Shown: positions 1-6,631, counted from the stretch's first letter. The stretch is DNA of 9,334 nucleotides from Spirochaetaceae bacterium (GCA_016649775.1 JAENWY010000079.1:1-9334); one strand, 5' to 3'. The notes: generated by a model from the letters alone, not told the origin. Program-made: numbers and translations.

Positions 1-2
1 AT

Positions 3-155
3 TTAATCAATAGATCTTCCTCTACTTCTGCAAGTTGTTTCACCAATTATATTTTTAAATTTAAATATAGCTTTATCACTAGTGAAACACATATCTAAAT
101 AATATTCATTTCTTGCATTTACATGACCAGTATAACAAAATTCAAAACCAAGCAT
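3..155 (-). CDS. Possible small orphan protein, 50 residues
   Basis: I do not recognise this protein. From ATG at 155 the frame runs 50 codons to a TAA ending at base 3. An AGAGG ribosome site lies 7 bases before the ATG. The product has mixed composition with several aromatics, three cysteines (two in the first half, one near the end) and a basic end (CRSRGRSID). It has no membrane segment or signal peptide. It follows pflA on the same strand after about 100 bases and could be the last gene of that transcript, although a hairpin lies between them. The same frame is open for some 11 codons upstream of the ATG, so it may instead be a remnant of a longer gene. The non-repetitive composition and the ribosome site argue for a real gene; the short length argues against. 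Confidence 0.35.
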   Translation of the reverse strand: MLGFEFCYTGHVNARNEYYLDMCFTSDKAIFKFKNIIGETTCRSRGRSID

Positions 156-195
156 TTTGGAACCTCTGGATTCGCTTGATTCATTATTTTAATTA

Positions 196-215
196 CCTCT
201 GATTACTCGCAGAGG
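196..215 (-). other. GC-rich hairpin between pflA and the small ORF
   Basis: CCTCTG and CAGAGG form a 6-bp stem around an 8-base loop, about 45 bases past the pflA stop. Flanking AAT/ATT can add three weak pairs. It is conspicuous in such AT-rich DNA. No T-run follows on either strand, so a classical Rho-independent terminator is not supported. A processing or 3'-end stability element for the pfl mRNA is possible. Confidence 0.4.
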
Positions 216-257
216 GATTTCACCTCATAGTTATAAAACATACATAGAAAACAAGTT

Positions 258-1010
258 CTATTTAGGTTGCTTTAACGCTCTTTCTTTTTGAATTGTATCT
301 AAGATTAAATCACGTGCCAAGAGAGCTTCTTCTTTAGAAGCTTCTCTTACTCCTTCCAACGTATAAGGAATACCAAGACTTTTGTACTTTGCAATTCCCA
401 TAGTATGATATGGTAGTACATCCAAACTTCTAACCATTTTAAAAGGAGCAATTAGCTTTCCAAGATTGATTAGTTGCTCATCATCAAGTGTGATTCCGGG
501 TACCAGTACATGCCTTATTTGAATTTCTACTTCTCTTTTATTCATAAATGCTAAAAAATTTAGAGGGAAAGTCTGGTCTGATGACGTTAATTGGCTATAG
601 CCTTTCATATCACTATGCTTTAAATCAAGCATTATAAGATCGCAAACTTTTGCAAGTTTTTCAAATAACTCTTTATTGACATCAGTTATACTAATACCAC
701 CTGAGGTATCAAGACATGTGTTAATTCCCTTTTCTTTTGCTTTTGTAAAAAGCTCTACCAAAAAAGGTAACTGAAGAAGAGGCTCGCCGCCAGTGGCAGT
801 TAAGCCACCTTTGGTATAAAAAACCTCATTTCTTTTATAATCTAGTAATATTTCATCAACACTTTTTAAGATTCCTGCATTAACTTCCCAGGTATCTGGA
901 TTGTGGCAGAATTTACATCGCATGTAACAACCTTGGAAGAAGGCAACATACCTAATTCCAGGTCCATCTACAGTACCAAATGATTCAAATGAGTGAAATC
1001 TTCCTTTCAT
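258..1010 (-). CDS. pflA: Pyruvate formate-lyase-activating enzyme (radical SAM)
   Basis: This enzyme uses a [4Fe-4S] cluster and S-adenosylmethionine to abstract hydrogen from the target glycine of pyruvate formate-lyase, switching it on under anaerobic conditions in the cytoplasm. The 250-residue length matches the PFL-activase class (E. coli about 246). The radical SAM signature CYMRCKFC places cluster cysteines at 28, 32 and 35. The SAM-contacting GGEP motif is at 74-77, and RHVLVPGIT, typical of the family, is at 166-174. There is no inserted ferredoxin-like domain of the kind found in activases of other glycyl radical enzymes. Its ATG follows the TAA of the radical-subunit gene after one base, so translation is probably coupled. 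AAGG in the end of that gene can act as ribosome site. The target here is the separate 80-residue subunit, which is unusual. Confidence 0.95.
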   Translation of the reverse strand: MKGRFHSFESFGTVDGPGIRYVAFFQGCYMRCKFCHNPDTWEVNAGILKSVDEILLDYKRNEVFYTKGGLTATGGEPLLQLPFLVELFTKAKEKGINTCLDTSGGISITDVNKELFEKLAKVCDLIMLDLKHSDMKGYSQLTSSDQTFPLNFLAFMNKREVEIQIRHVLVPGITLDDEQLINLGKLIAPFKMVRSLDVLPYHTMGIAKYKSLGIPYTLEGVREASKEEALLARDLILDTIQKERALKQPK

Positions 1011-1011
1011 A

Positions 1012-1254
1012 TTATATAGCCTTATGAAAGGTTCTGTTTATTACTTCATTCTGCTGTTCTTCTGTTAACTTTACAAAATTAACAGCATATCCGCTTACGC
1101 GAATTGTAAGTTGCGGATACTTTTCAGGATGTTTTTGAGCATCTATCAATGTCGCTTTGTTAAAGACATTAACATTTAAGTGATGTCCACCCTTAGATGC
1201 ATAACCATCTAACAATGATACTAAATTATCTATACTTGTATTTGAAATTGCCAT
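1012..1254 (-). CDS. grcA: Detached glycyl-radical subunit of pyruvate formate-lyase (GrcA-like)
   Basis: These 80 residues correspond to the C-terminal domain of a normal pyruvate formate-lyase. It begins with a segment like the E. coli NLAGLMDGYF region (residues 9-18 here). It continues through HLNVNVFNKATLIDA and KHPEKYPQLTIRVSGYAV, and ends TFHKAI. Gly55 in RVSGYAV is the expected radical site, equivalent to Gly734 of E. coli PFL. E. coli GrcA (YfiD), a 127-residue spare part that repairs oxygen-cleaved PFL, has an extra N-terminal region that this protein lacks. An AAAGGA site at 1262-1267, 7 bases before the ATG, supports independent translation. The gene sits between the truncated pflB and pflA. 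I infer that it is an obligate subunit rather than a backup, because the neighbouring large subunit has no radical domain of its own. The symbol is used for the family; this is not a strict orthologue. Confidence 0.9.
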   Translation of the reverse strand: MAISNTSIDNLVSLLDGYASKGGHHLNVNVFNKATLIDAQKHPEKYPQLTIRVSGYAVNFVKLTEEQQNEVINRTFHKAI

Positions 1255-1261
1255 TTTTTTA

Positions 1262-1267
1262 TCCTTT
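1262..1267 (-). promoter_or_regulatory. Ribosome-binding site that defines the split PFL
   Basis: AAAGGA on the minus strand lies 7 bases before the ATG of the 80-residue subunit, inside the 33-base gap after the pflB TAA. A proper spacing and start make the break a genuine gene boundary rather than a simple frameshift or sequencing error. Confidence 0.75.
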
Positions 1268-1287
1268 AATTATTTTTATCCATTCTA

Positions 1288-3336
1288 TTAGATGCTACAG
1301 GATCCACCATTGCATCCATCACTTAACTGTATCATTGTCTCATCCTTTCCCAATGCCTCAGGTACTATTGAGAAAGTATTAGAAATACCATCTTGTGCTG
1401 CACTAAAGGGAATCTTTGCTACACTACTTAATGATGCAATAGCACCTTTTGTATCTCTTCCATGCATAGGATTTGCTCCAGGTGCAAAAGGTTCACCCTT
1501 TCTTCTACCATCAGGTGTGTTTCCAGTTGCTTTACCATAAACAACGTTTGAAGTAATTGTTAATAGTGATGTGGTTGGAATACTTTCACGATAAGTGGGA
1601 TATCTATTAATAGCTTCCATAAATCTCTTTACAACTTTAGTTGCAAGGTTATCTACTCTGTCATCATCATTACCAAATTTTGGAAAGTCACCTTCAATCT
1701 TGAAGTCTGTCGCAATACCATCTTTATCTCTTATTACATTTACTTTGGCATATTTTATAGCTGATAGAGAATCTGCTACAACTGATAAACCTGCAATACC
1801 TGTTGCAAACCATCTAAGTACTTCTTTATCATGTAGGGCCATCTGGACTCTTTCATAGCTATATTTATCATGCATAGTATGAATAATATTTAAGGTATTT
1901 ACGTATACACCGGCAAGCCAATCCATCATATCTTCAAACTTGGTAAAAACTTCATCAAAGTTTAAATAATCTTCTTTAATTGGTTGGTATTTAGGACCTA
2001 CTTGTACTCTTGTATTTTCATCAATACCACCATTGATAGCATATAAGAGGCATTTTGCTAAATTGGCTCTTGCACCAAAGAATTGCATTTCTTTACCAAT
2101 ACGCATTGATGATACACAACAAGCAATAGCATAATCGTCGCCATGAGTTATTCTCATTAAATCATCATTTTCATATTGTATTGAAGAGCTTTCAATTGAT
2201 ACCTTTGCACAGAATCTTTTAAATGACATTGGAAGTCTCGTTGACCATAATACTGTAAGATTTGGTTCTGGTGCCGTTCCAATATTTGATAATGTATGAA
2301 GATATCTATAACTCATCTTTGTTACAAGTGTTCTACCATCAAGTCCCATACCACCAATTGATTCAGTTACCCAAGTAGGATCTCCTGAGAATAAATCATT
2401 GTATTCTGGAGTTCTTGAAAACTTAACCAGTCTTAATTTCATTATGAAATGGTCAATAAATTCTTGAATCTCTAATTCTGTGAACGTTCCTTCTCTTAAA
2501 TCTCTTTGAGAGTATATGTCTAGAAAAGTTGAAGTTCTGCCTAGAGACATTGCAGCCCCGTTTTGCTCTTTAACAGCAGCCAAGTATCCAAAATACAACC
2601 ATTGAATTGCTTCTTTTACATTATTTGCTGGTTTTGAAATATCGAAGCCATAAATTGCTCCCAATTCCTTTAATTCCTGAAGAGCTCTAATTTGCTCTGA
2701 CAATTCTTCTCTTTCACGAATTGTTTTATCACTCATAATTGAGGAAGTACTATCTTTTTGATGTTTCTTATCTTTAATTAAGTAATCAATACCATAAAGT
2801 GCAACACGTCGGTAATCACCAATAATACGACCACGACCGTAAGAATCAGGTAAACCTGTAATTATATGATTTGATCTGCATCTTCTCATTTCTGGAGTAT
2901 AAACATCAAATACGGCTGCATTGTGAGTCTTCCTATATTCTGTAAATATATGTTTAATTGTAGGATCAATTTTATAGCCATTTTCAGATAAAGCTTTTTC
3001 TGCCATATTGATTCCACCGTTTGGTTGAAGGGATCTTTTAAAGGGCTTATCAGTTTGAAAACCAACAATCTTCTCTGTTGCTTTATTTAGGTATCCAGCA
3101 TCATGACTTGTTATTGTAGATACAATATTTGTATCCATCTCAAGGACTCCACCTTTTTCGTGTTCTTGTCTTGTTAAATCCATAACTTGATCCCAAAGTA
3201 TGGTGGTATTTTTAGTTGGGCCTTCTAAGAAAGAGCCATCATTTTCGTATGGTTCATAGTTACTTTGAATAAAGTCTCTAAGATTTACTTCATCCTTCCA
3301 AATATATCCCTTAAATGTTCTCCAATCAGAGTTCAT
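1288..3336 (-). CDS. pflB: Pyruvate formate-lyase catalytic subunit lacking the glycyl-radical domain
   Basis: Pyruvate formate-lyase converts pyruvate and CoA to acetyl-CoA and formate, the main anaerobic route from glycolysis to acetate or ethanol. The 682 residues follow E. coli PflB closely. The catalytic pair is Cys406-Cys407 in IACCVSS. Pocket residues include Trp322, Phe420 and Arg423 in MQFFGARANLAK, and an arginine in YGRGR (166-170). Late core motifs FAPGANPMHGRD and GISNTFSIVPEALGKD are intact. The family is normally about 760 residues. This chain stops just after residue 665, where E. coli PFL continues into the radical domain, and ends in a short unfamiliar tail with CNGGSC at 675-680. 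The missing domain is supplied by the next gene. The start is supported by AAAGGAG a few bases upstream. It is the first gene of a three-gene operon with the radical subunit and activase. Confidence 0.95.
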   Translation of the reverse strand: MNSDWRTFKGYIWKDEVNLRDFIQSNYEPYENDGSFLEGPTKNTTILWDQVMDLTRQEHEKGGVLEMDTNIVSTITSHDAGYLNKATEKIVGFQTDKPFKRSLQPNGGINMAEKALSENGYKIDPTIKHIFTEYRKTHNAAVFDVYTPEMRRCRSNHIITGLPDSYGRGRIIGDYRRVALYGIDYLIKDKKHQKDSTSSIMSDKTIREREELSEQIRALQELKELGAIYGFDISKPANNVKEAIQWLYFGYLAAVKEQNGAAMSLGRTSTFLDIYSQRDLREGTFTELEIQEFIDHFIMKLRLVKFSRTPEYNDLFSGDPTWVTESIGGMGLDGRTLVTKMSYRYLHTLSNIGTAPEPNLTVLWSTRLPMSFKRFCAKVSIESSSIQYENDDLMRITHGDDYAIACCVSSMRIGKEMQFFGARANLAKCLLYAINGGIDENTRVQVGPKYQPIKEDYLNFDEVFTKFEDMMDWLAGVYVNTLNIIHTMHDKYSYERVQMALHDKEVLRWFATGIAGLSVVADSLSAIKYAKVNVIRDKDGIATDFKIEGDFPKFGNDDDRVDNLATKVVKRFMEAINRYPTYRESIPTTSLLTITSNVVYGKATGNTPDGRRKGEPFAPGANPMHGRDTKGAIASLSSVAKIPFSAAQDGISNTFSIVPEALGKDETMIQLSDGCNGGSCSI

Positions 3337-3367
3337 TTTATCTCCTTTGCAGTTGTAAAGACTGCAA
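3337..3367 (-). promoter_or_regulatory. pflB leader: inverted repeat abutting a strong ribosome site
   Basis: On the minus strand TTGCAGT, a 7-base spacer (CTTTACA) and ACTGCAA form a perfect 7-bp inverted repeat (3347-3367). It runs directly into AAGGAG, followed by ATAAA and the pflB ATG. As RNA it is a stem-loop touching the Shine-Dalgarno site; as DNA it could be a 21-bp operator. The repeat is seen directly; either regulatory role is inferred. Confidence 0.5.
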
Positions 3368-4251
3368 GTAATAAATTCAATTATGTCTTATATCTCTAGA
3401 TAAAAGACCATCACAAAAGAGAAGTATAATTGTCAACTCTTTAATTCATACAAAATATATAGGTATTAGAAGAAAACGTCCATTGTTTTTGATAAAAATA
3501 TAACTAATTCCCATTCTTTAAGAAAATTGTATAAAAATAGAAGATAATAATGTTTCTTAATGTACAAAAAAAGATAAAAAGGTTCAATAAGTATCGCAAC
3601 AAAACAATTAAAAATTGCAACATAAATAAGATTTAAAACAAACACACAACACATATGCAACAATTTAAATACTTATTTCTAAATTTATTGAATATTTCTA
3701 AGTGAACTCATTCTTACTATGAACTATGTGGAATTAAATTTCATTGATTTCATTCCAAAATCAATATTACTTCTCATAATGATTTATATTATTTAAAACA
3801 TTTTTTCTCTTCTTAAAAATGCATTAAGCAAAACCCAGAAAATTTGAGAAATAAATTAAAAATGATTTAGATTAGTGATAACCCCTTATTTTGAAGTAAA
3901 AGCTAAAATTTATATTTAAACGAGATTAAAGTAATAAGATTAAAGAGAATTTGAATTTGTGTTTAGCTTAGTCAACAAGGTGAATGATAACTAGCTTTCA
4001 GTATTGGGAAATAAAACTTTATTAATATGCAATAATAGCCGCCAGAACTTACGAAATTAGTAATATAAAAACAAAAAGCTAAACAACAAAAACGAATTAT
4101 GTATTTTTAGTGCTTGTGTTTTCATATTAATTGTAAATTTGATATCTCAGTTCTTTAGCTAAAAGATTATTTTAGGTTCTAAATGAAATTAATAGAAACA
4201 ACATTAGACCTTAACCCCTAAATAGGTTTAAAAGACGTTAATTTATAATTA
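3368..4251. other. Gene-poor AT-rich region upstream of the pfl operon
   Basis: About 0.9 kb separates the YrdC-domain gene from pflB. An open frame of 65 codons on the minus strand (3466-3663) is rich in Phe, Leu, Ile and Tyr, as AT-rich noncoding DNA tends to be, and I do not accept it. I see no tRNA, rRNA, riboswitch core or mobile-element end. A perfect TTGACA (minus strand, 3436-3431) and TTGTGA-N18-TATAAG nearer pflB are weak promoter candidates for the pfl operon. A palindrome TTTAGCTAAA lies at 4154-4163. The region may carry regulatory DNA, a small RNA or decayed gene sequence. Confidence 0.5.
3595..3662. repeat. Three phased GCAACA direct repeats
   Basis: GCAACA occurs at 3596, 3617 and 3657 on the plus strand, 21 and 40 bases apart, close to two and four helical turns. 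The second and third are TGCAACA, and two are associated with AATT or AATTT tracts. They lie 260-325 bases before the pflB start. A regulator-binding array is possible; chance is not excluded in AT-rich DNA. Confidence 0.3.
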
Positions 4252-4839
4252 TTATAAAGATTTAGATTTTTCTACTAATCCAGATGCATCATATTTTCCT
4301 TCCCTAATTATATTATAAGGAGTTGATGTAACATCTATGAGTGTAGAAGGAATAGTTCCTTGTAAATTTGAATCCACCACAAAGGCAGGAACTCTATCTT
4401 TGTATGTTAATATAATATCCATAATATTTGTTAAAGATTGATAACCTGATTCATTTACACTAGTTGAATAGATAGGAGAACCTAAAGATTCCATTATAGC
4501 TTGTAAAAAAGGATCAGAGGGAACCCTAATTGCAATTGTTCCACCATTTTTACTATTTAATATTGCAGTAAGTGGAGCTGGCCAAGCATCACTAATTATT
4601 TTTGGAACATCACATAATTGCTTTGCCTGTTCAATAGTAGCTAATACTAAAAACGGTTTTCCTTCATCTCGTTTTTTTAATTCACGTATTTTTTGTTCAG
4701 CAGGACCCATTTTGGCACATAAACCATAAATAGTATCACACGGAAGAACCATCACTTTATCCTCTTTTAATATCTGCAATGTTCTTTCAAAAGTTTTATG
4801 AGCTTGCTGGTATAAAACCTCAGATGTCTCTTCTTTCAT
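4252..4839 (-). CDS. tsaC: YrdC-domain L-threonylcarbamoyladenylate synthase (TsaC/Sua5 family)
   Basis: The family makes threonylcarbamoyl-AMP from threonine, bicarbonate and ATP, the first step in the t6A37 modification of ANN-decoding tRNAs. The 195 residues comprise one YrdC domain. VLPCDTIYGL is at 31-40, KKRDEGKPF at 55-63, WPAPLTAIL at 86-94, IAIRVPSD at 102-109, STSVNESG at 125-132 and the late PSTLIDVT segment at 164-171, followed by IIREG. It lacks the extra C-terminal domain of long Sua5 proteins. The start overlaps the end of the septum gene by 20 bases in another frame and has an AGAGG ribosome site, so the two are cotranscribed and probably coupled. The related YciO branch, of less certain function, is an alternative, so the exact activity is inferred from family membership. 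Confidence 0.85.
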   Translation of the reverse strand: MKEETSEVLYQQAHKTFERTLQILKEDKVMVLPCDTIYGLCAKMGPAEQKIRELKKRDEGKPFLVLATIEQAKQLCDVPKIISDAWPAPLTAILNSKNGGTIAIRVPSDPFLQAIMESLGSPIYSTSVNESGYQSLTNIMDIILTYKDRVPAFVVDSNLQGTIPSTLIDVTSTPYNIIREGKYDASGLVEKSKSL

Positions 4840-5305
4840 TTTTAGCCTCTTTTTTAGTATTATTTCTATAAATATTTCTTGATATTACAGAAAAAATGAA
4901 TGTAATTACAAGTCCTAATATAGGAGATAATACAAAAATAAATGTATTCATTTTATTCTTTTTAATAACTTTTGTATCTTGAGTTTGTGTTTGCAGTATA
5001 TATTTTGAATTAACGGTATTTTTACTAATATTTTTATCTTTGAAAAAAGTTACTTTATCACCTTCATTTACATAACCAAGTTCTAAAGCATTATCTAGTA
5101 CAAAGTTGCCATTTTTAAGATCATTTTTATAATTTTCTAAACTTATTACATCACTTTCAAGTTTTTTAATTTCGTTGTTTTGAGTATCAATCTTTACTTT
5201 TAACTCGTTATATTGTTTTAAACCATTAGGTGAGACAAATGTAAAAAGAAAAATATATGTAATTAATGAAGTAATTAAGAATAAATGTGCATATTTTGTT
5301 GTCAT
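4820..5305 (-). CDS. FtsB/DivIC-like septum formation initiator with two membrane segments
   Basis: Proteins of the FtsB/DivIC family are small divisome proteins that pair through a coiled coil with FtsL and help activate septal wall synthesis. Counting from the ATG at 5305 (161 residues), a membrane segment lies at about 6-24 and a Lys/Glu/Leu-rich coiled coil at about 29-64. The family's hallmark end, ALELGYVNEGDKVTFF, is at 73-88. Unlike classical members it continues with a linker, a second membrane segment at about 119-141 and a basic tail. I recall similar C-terminal extensions in treponemes. An upstream in-frame start would add 21 residues, but AAGGTG just before 5305 and a promoter at 5333-5361 lying inside that extension favour the shorter form. 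It overlaps the next gene by 20 bases. Family assignment rests on architecture and the ELGYV..GDKV motif. Confidence 0.75.
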   Translation of the reverse strand: MTTKYAHLFLITSLITYIFLFTFVSPNGLKQYNELKVKIDTQNNEIKKLESDVISLENYKNDLKNGNFVLDNALELGYVNEGDKVTFFKDKNISKNTVNSKYILQTQTQDTKVIKKNKMNTFIFVLSPILGLVITFIFSVISRNIYRNNTKKEAKNERRDI

Positions 5306-5327
5306 AAGTTGGTTCACCTTGTATAAT
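5299..5327 (+). promoter_or_regulatory. Promoter of the four-repeat membrane protein gene
   Basis: TTGTCA (5299-5304), a 17-base spacer and a perfect TATAAT (5322-5327) form a strong sigma70-type promoter. It predicts a start near 5334 and a leader of about 47 bases. The -35 box overlaps the start codon of the divergent septum gene. A second TATAAT at 5335-5340 is a weaker alternative. Confidence 0.6.
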
Positions 5328-5332
5328 ATTAA

Positions 5333-5361
5333 AGTATAATAATACTTAAATAAAATTGCAA
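5333..5361 (-). promoter_or_regulatory. Promoter of the septum gene operon
   Basis: The minus strand shows TTGCAA (5361-5356), a 17-base spacer and TATACT (5338-5333). Transcription would begin near 5326, about 20 bases before the ATG at 5305, leaving room for the AAGGTG ribosome site. The -10 box overlaps the predicted start point of the divergent plus-strand gene. Confidence 0.5.
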
Positions 5362-5380
5362 ACAACACGTGGAGGTAAAG

Positions 5381-6631
5381 ATGGTTAAAAGAACTGGTTA
5401 CACAAAGAATATATTTTTTTCACTAATTATTTCTGTGTTAATATTATTTGGTATTGGTTTTCTTTCCGTAAAATATCTAATTCCAATTTATGATTTAAAA
5501 TCTCAAGATATATATAAATTTATGATTTATCTTTTACCAATTATTATAGGAGTTACTTTTTTAGAAATTGGCTCAATGGTAGCAAGTAAAAACGAAGAAA
5601 ATAAAGACACTTATGATCAACTACCAATCAACAGTTATGACGAACCATTTTATAATCAACTTTTTGACGACCCAATGAAGACTAAAGTTTCTAAGACAGA
5701 TGTTCATTTTACGCCAGTAGCTCAAAGCAAAGAAAATATACGAAAAGATTTTGAGGAATTCACAACAATTAATCAAAGTGTAGTCTACCCTACAGATTTG
5801 CCTGTTGAATTACAAAAGCAATTATTAGCATTAGATTCTAAACAAGCATCAGAAGTTCTCGAATATATTAATGATGGCAAAACTTTATATGAATCTAATT
5901 TTGATTCTGACTTGACAAAACAATTATTAAGTTTAAATGAAGAAGATGCCCAAAAGGTTCTATATTGGCTATCAGAAGATGCTATATTAGTAAATCCGGA
6001 TTCTATTGATTCTGCAGATATTTCTAATTTACCTCAGAATATTCAATCTAAACTTCTTAATTTAAGTGATGAAGATGCAGATAAAGCACTTTATTGGTTA
6101 TCACAAGACCCTATATTGGTTGATGCGAGTTCCATCGATAGCGATGAAGTTGAGTTGCCTTTTGATAATGAAACTAGTCAAGCTATCTTAAACTTTTCAA
6201 AAGAAGATGCTCACAAAGCTGTAGAATATATTACAAGAGGATTTACTGAAGAAATAATCCATGAAAATTATACTGATGAATTTGATAGTTCAGTAGAAAC
6301 AATTCTTAAAAATGAAATAGAGTCAGCAAAAGATTTAGGTTATGATGTTTCATTAGTTCTATTAAATATTAATGGAAAGGAAGATAAAGCTCAAATTGAT
6401 TTATTTTTAACAAATGTTAATTCTTCATGTTATAGCTTTGTAAAAGAAGACGGAATTATAAATTTAATATTCCCTTTTTATAATAGAAATGAGACTAAGT
6501 CTATTTTAGAAAAGGTTTTCAAGAACATATATCATACATTTAAATATGGTTTAACAACTTTAAATGAAAGATATGATATTGAAGTTCCACAATTTATAGA
6601 TGAAGCCTTAACAGATTATAACTCTAAGTAA
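5381..6631 (+). CDS. Membrane-anchored four-repeat protein with a degenerate GGDEF-like tail
   Basis: I do not recognise a named family for the whole 416-residue protein. A short basic N-terminus is followed by membrane segments at about 11-33 and 46-66, so the bulk is probably cytoplasmic. Residues about 139-286 hold four repeats spaced roughly 40 residues apart. The pattern is leucine pair, Leu-Ser/Asn, Glu-Asp-Ala, Lys, then Tyr-Trp-Leu or Tyr-Ile. EEDAQKVLYWL and DEDADKALYWL are the clearest. The end (about 303-416) looks like a GGDEF fold in its spacing of hydrophobic strands (VSLVLLNI) and helices, but the GG(D/E)EF signature is absent, so diguanylate cyclase activity is unlikely. The ATG at 5381 is chosen over GTG at 5369 because GGAGG lies 5 bases before it and overlaps the GTG. 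It is divergent from the septum gene, which suggests a cell-envelope or signalling scaffold role. That role is inference. Confidence 0.75.
   Translation: MVKRTGYTKNIFFSLIISVLILFGIGFLSVKYLIPIYDLKSQDIYKFMIYLLPIIIGVTFLEIGSMVASKNEENKDTYDQLPINSYDEPFYNQLFDDPMKTKVSKTDVHFTPVAQSKENIRKDFEEFTTINQSVVYPTDLPVELQKQLLALDSKQASEVLEYINDGKTLYESNFDSDLTKQLLSLNEEDAQKVLYWLSEDAILVNPDSIDSADISNLPQNIQSKLLNLSDEDADKALYWLSQDPILVDASSIDSDEVELPFDNETSQAILNFSKEDAHKAVEYITRGFTEEIIHENYTDEFDSSVETILKNEIESAKDLGYDVSLVLLNINGKEDKAQIDLFLTNVNSSCYSFVKEDGIINLIFPFYNRNETKSILEKVFKNIYHTFKYGLTTLNERYDIEVPQFIDEALTDYNSK

Noticed and set aside
1288..1290. pflB stop as a simple frameshift or sequencing error in an intact PFL gene
   Set aside because: The frame ends with a divergent tail, then a 33-base gap with a well-placed ribosome site and a new ATG. 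No one-base change would rejoin the two parts cleanly. Reads should still be checked.
3408..3436. Perfect TTGACA as the pfl promoter
   Set aside because: No -10-like hexamer lies 16-18 bases downstream; 17 bases away is TGATGG. It is kept only as a weak candidate.
3466..3663. 65-codon minus-strand frame in the long intergenic stretch
   Set aside because: Its composition is what AT-rich noncoding DNA gives (mostly Phe, Leu, Ile, Tyr), and I found no known motif in it.
4205..4251. Terminator for the YrdC-domain gene
   Set aside because: The AACC/GGTT and TTATAAT elements give only short stems with no following T-run on the minus strand.
5306..5368. N-terminal extension of the septum protein from an upstream start at 5368
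   Set aside because: The ATG at 5305 has a ribosome site, and the predicted promoter lies inside the would-be extension.
5369..5380. GTG start at 5369 for the repeat protein
   Set aside because: The GTG overlaps the GGAGG that serves the ATG at 5381, and it has no ribosome site of its own.
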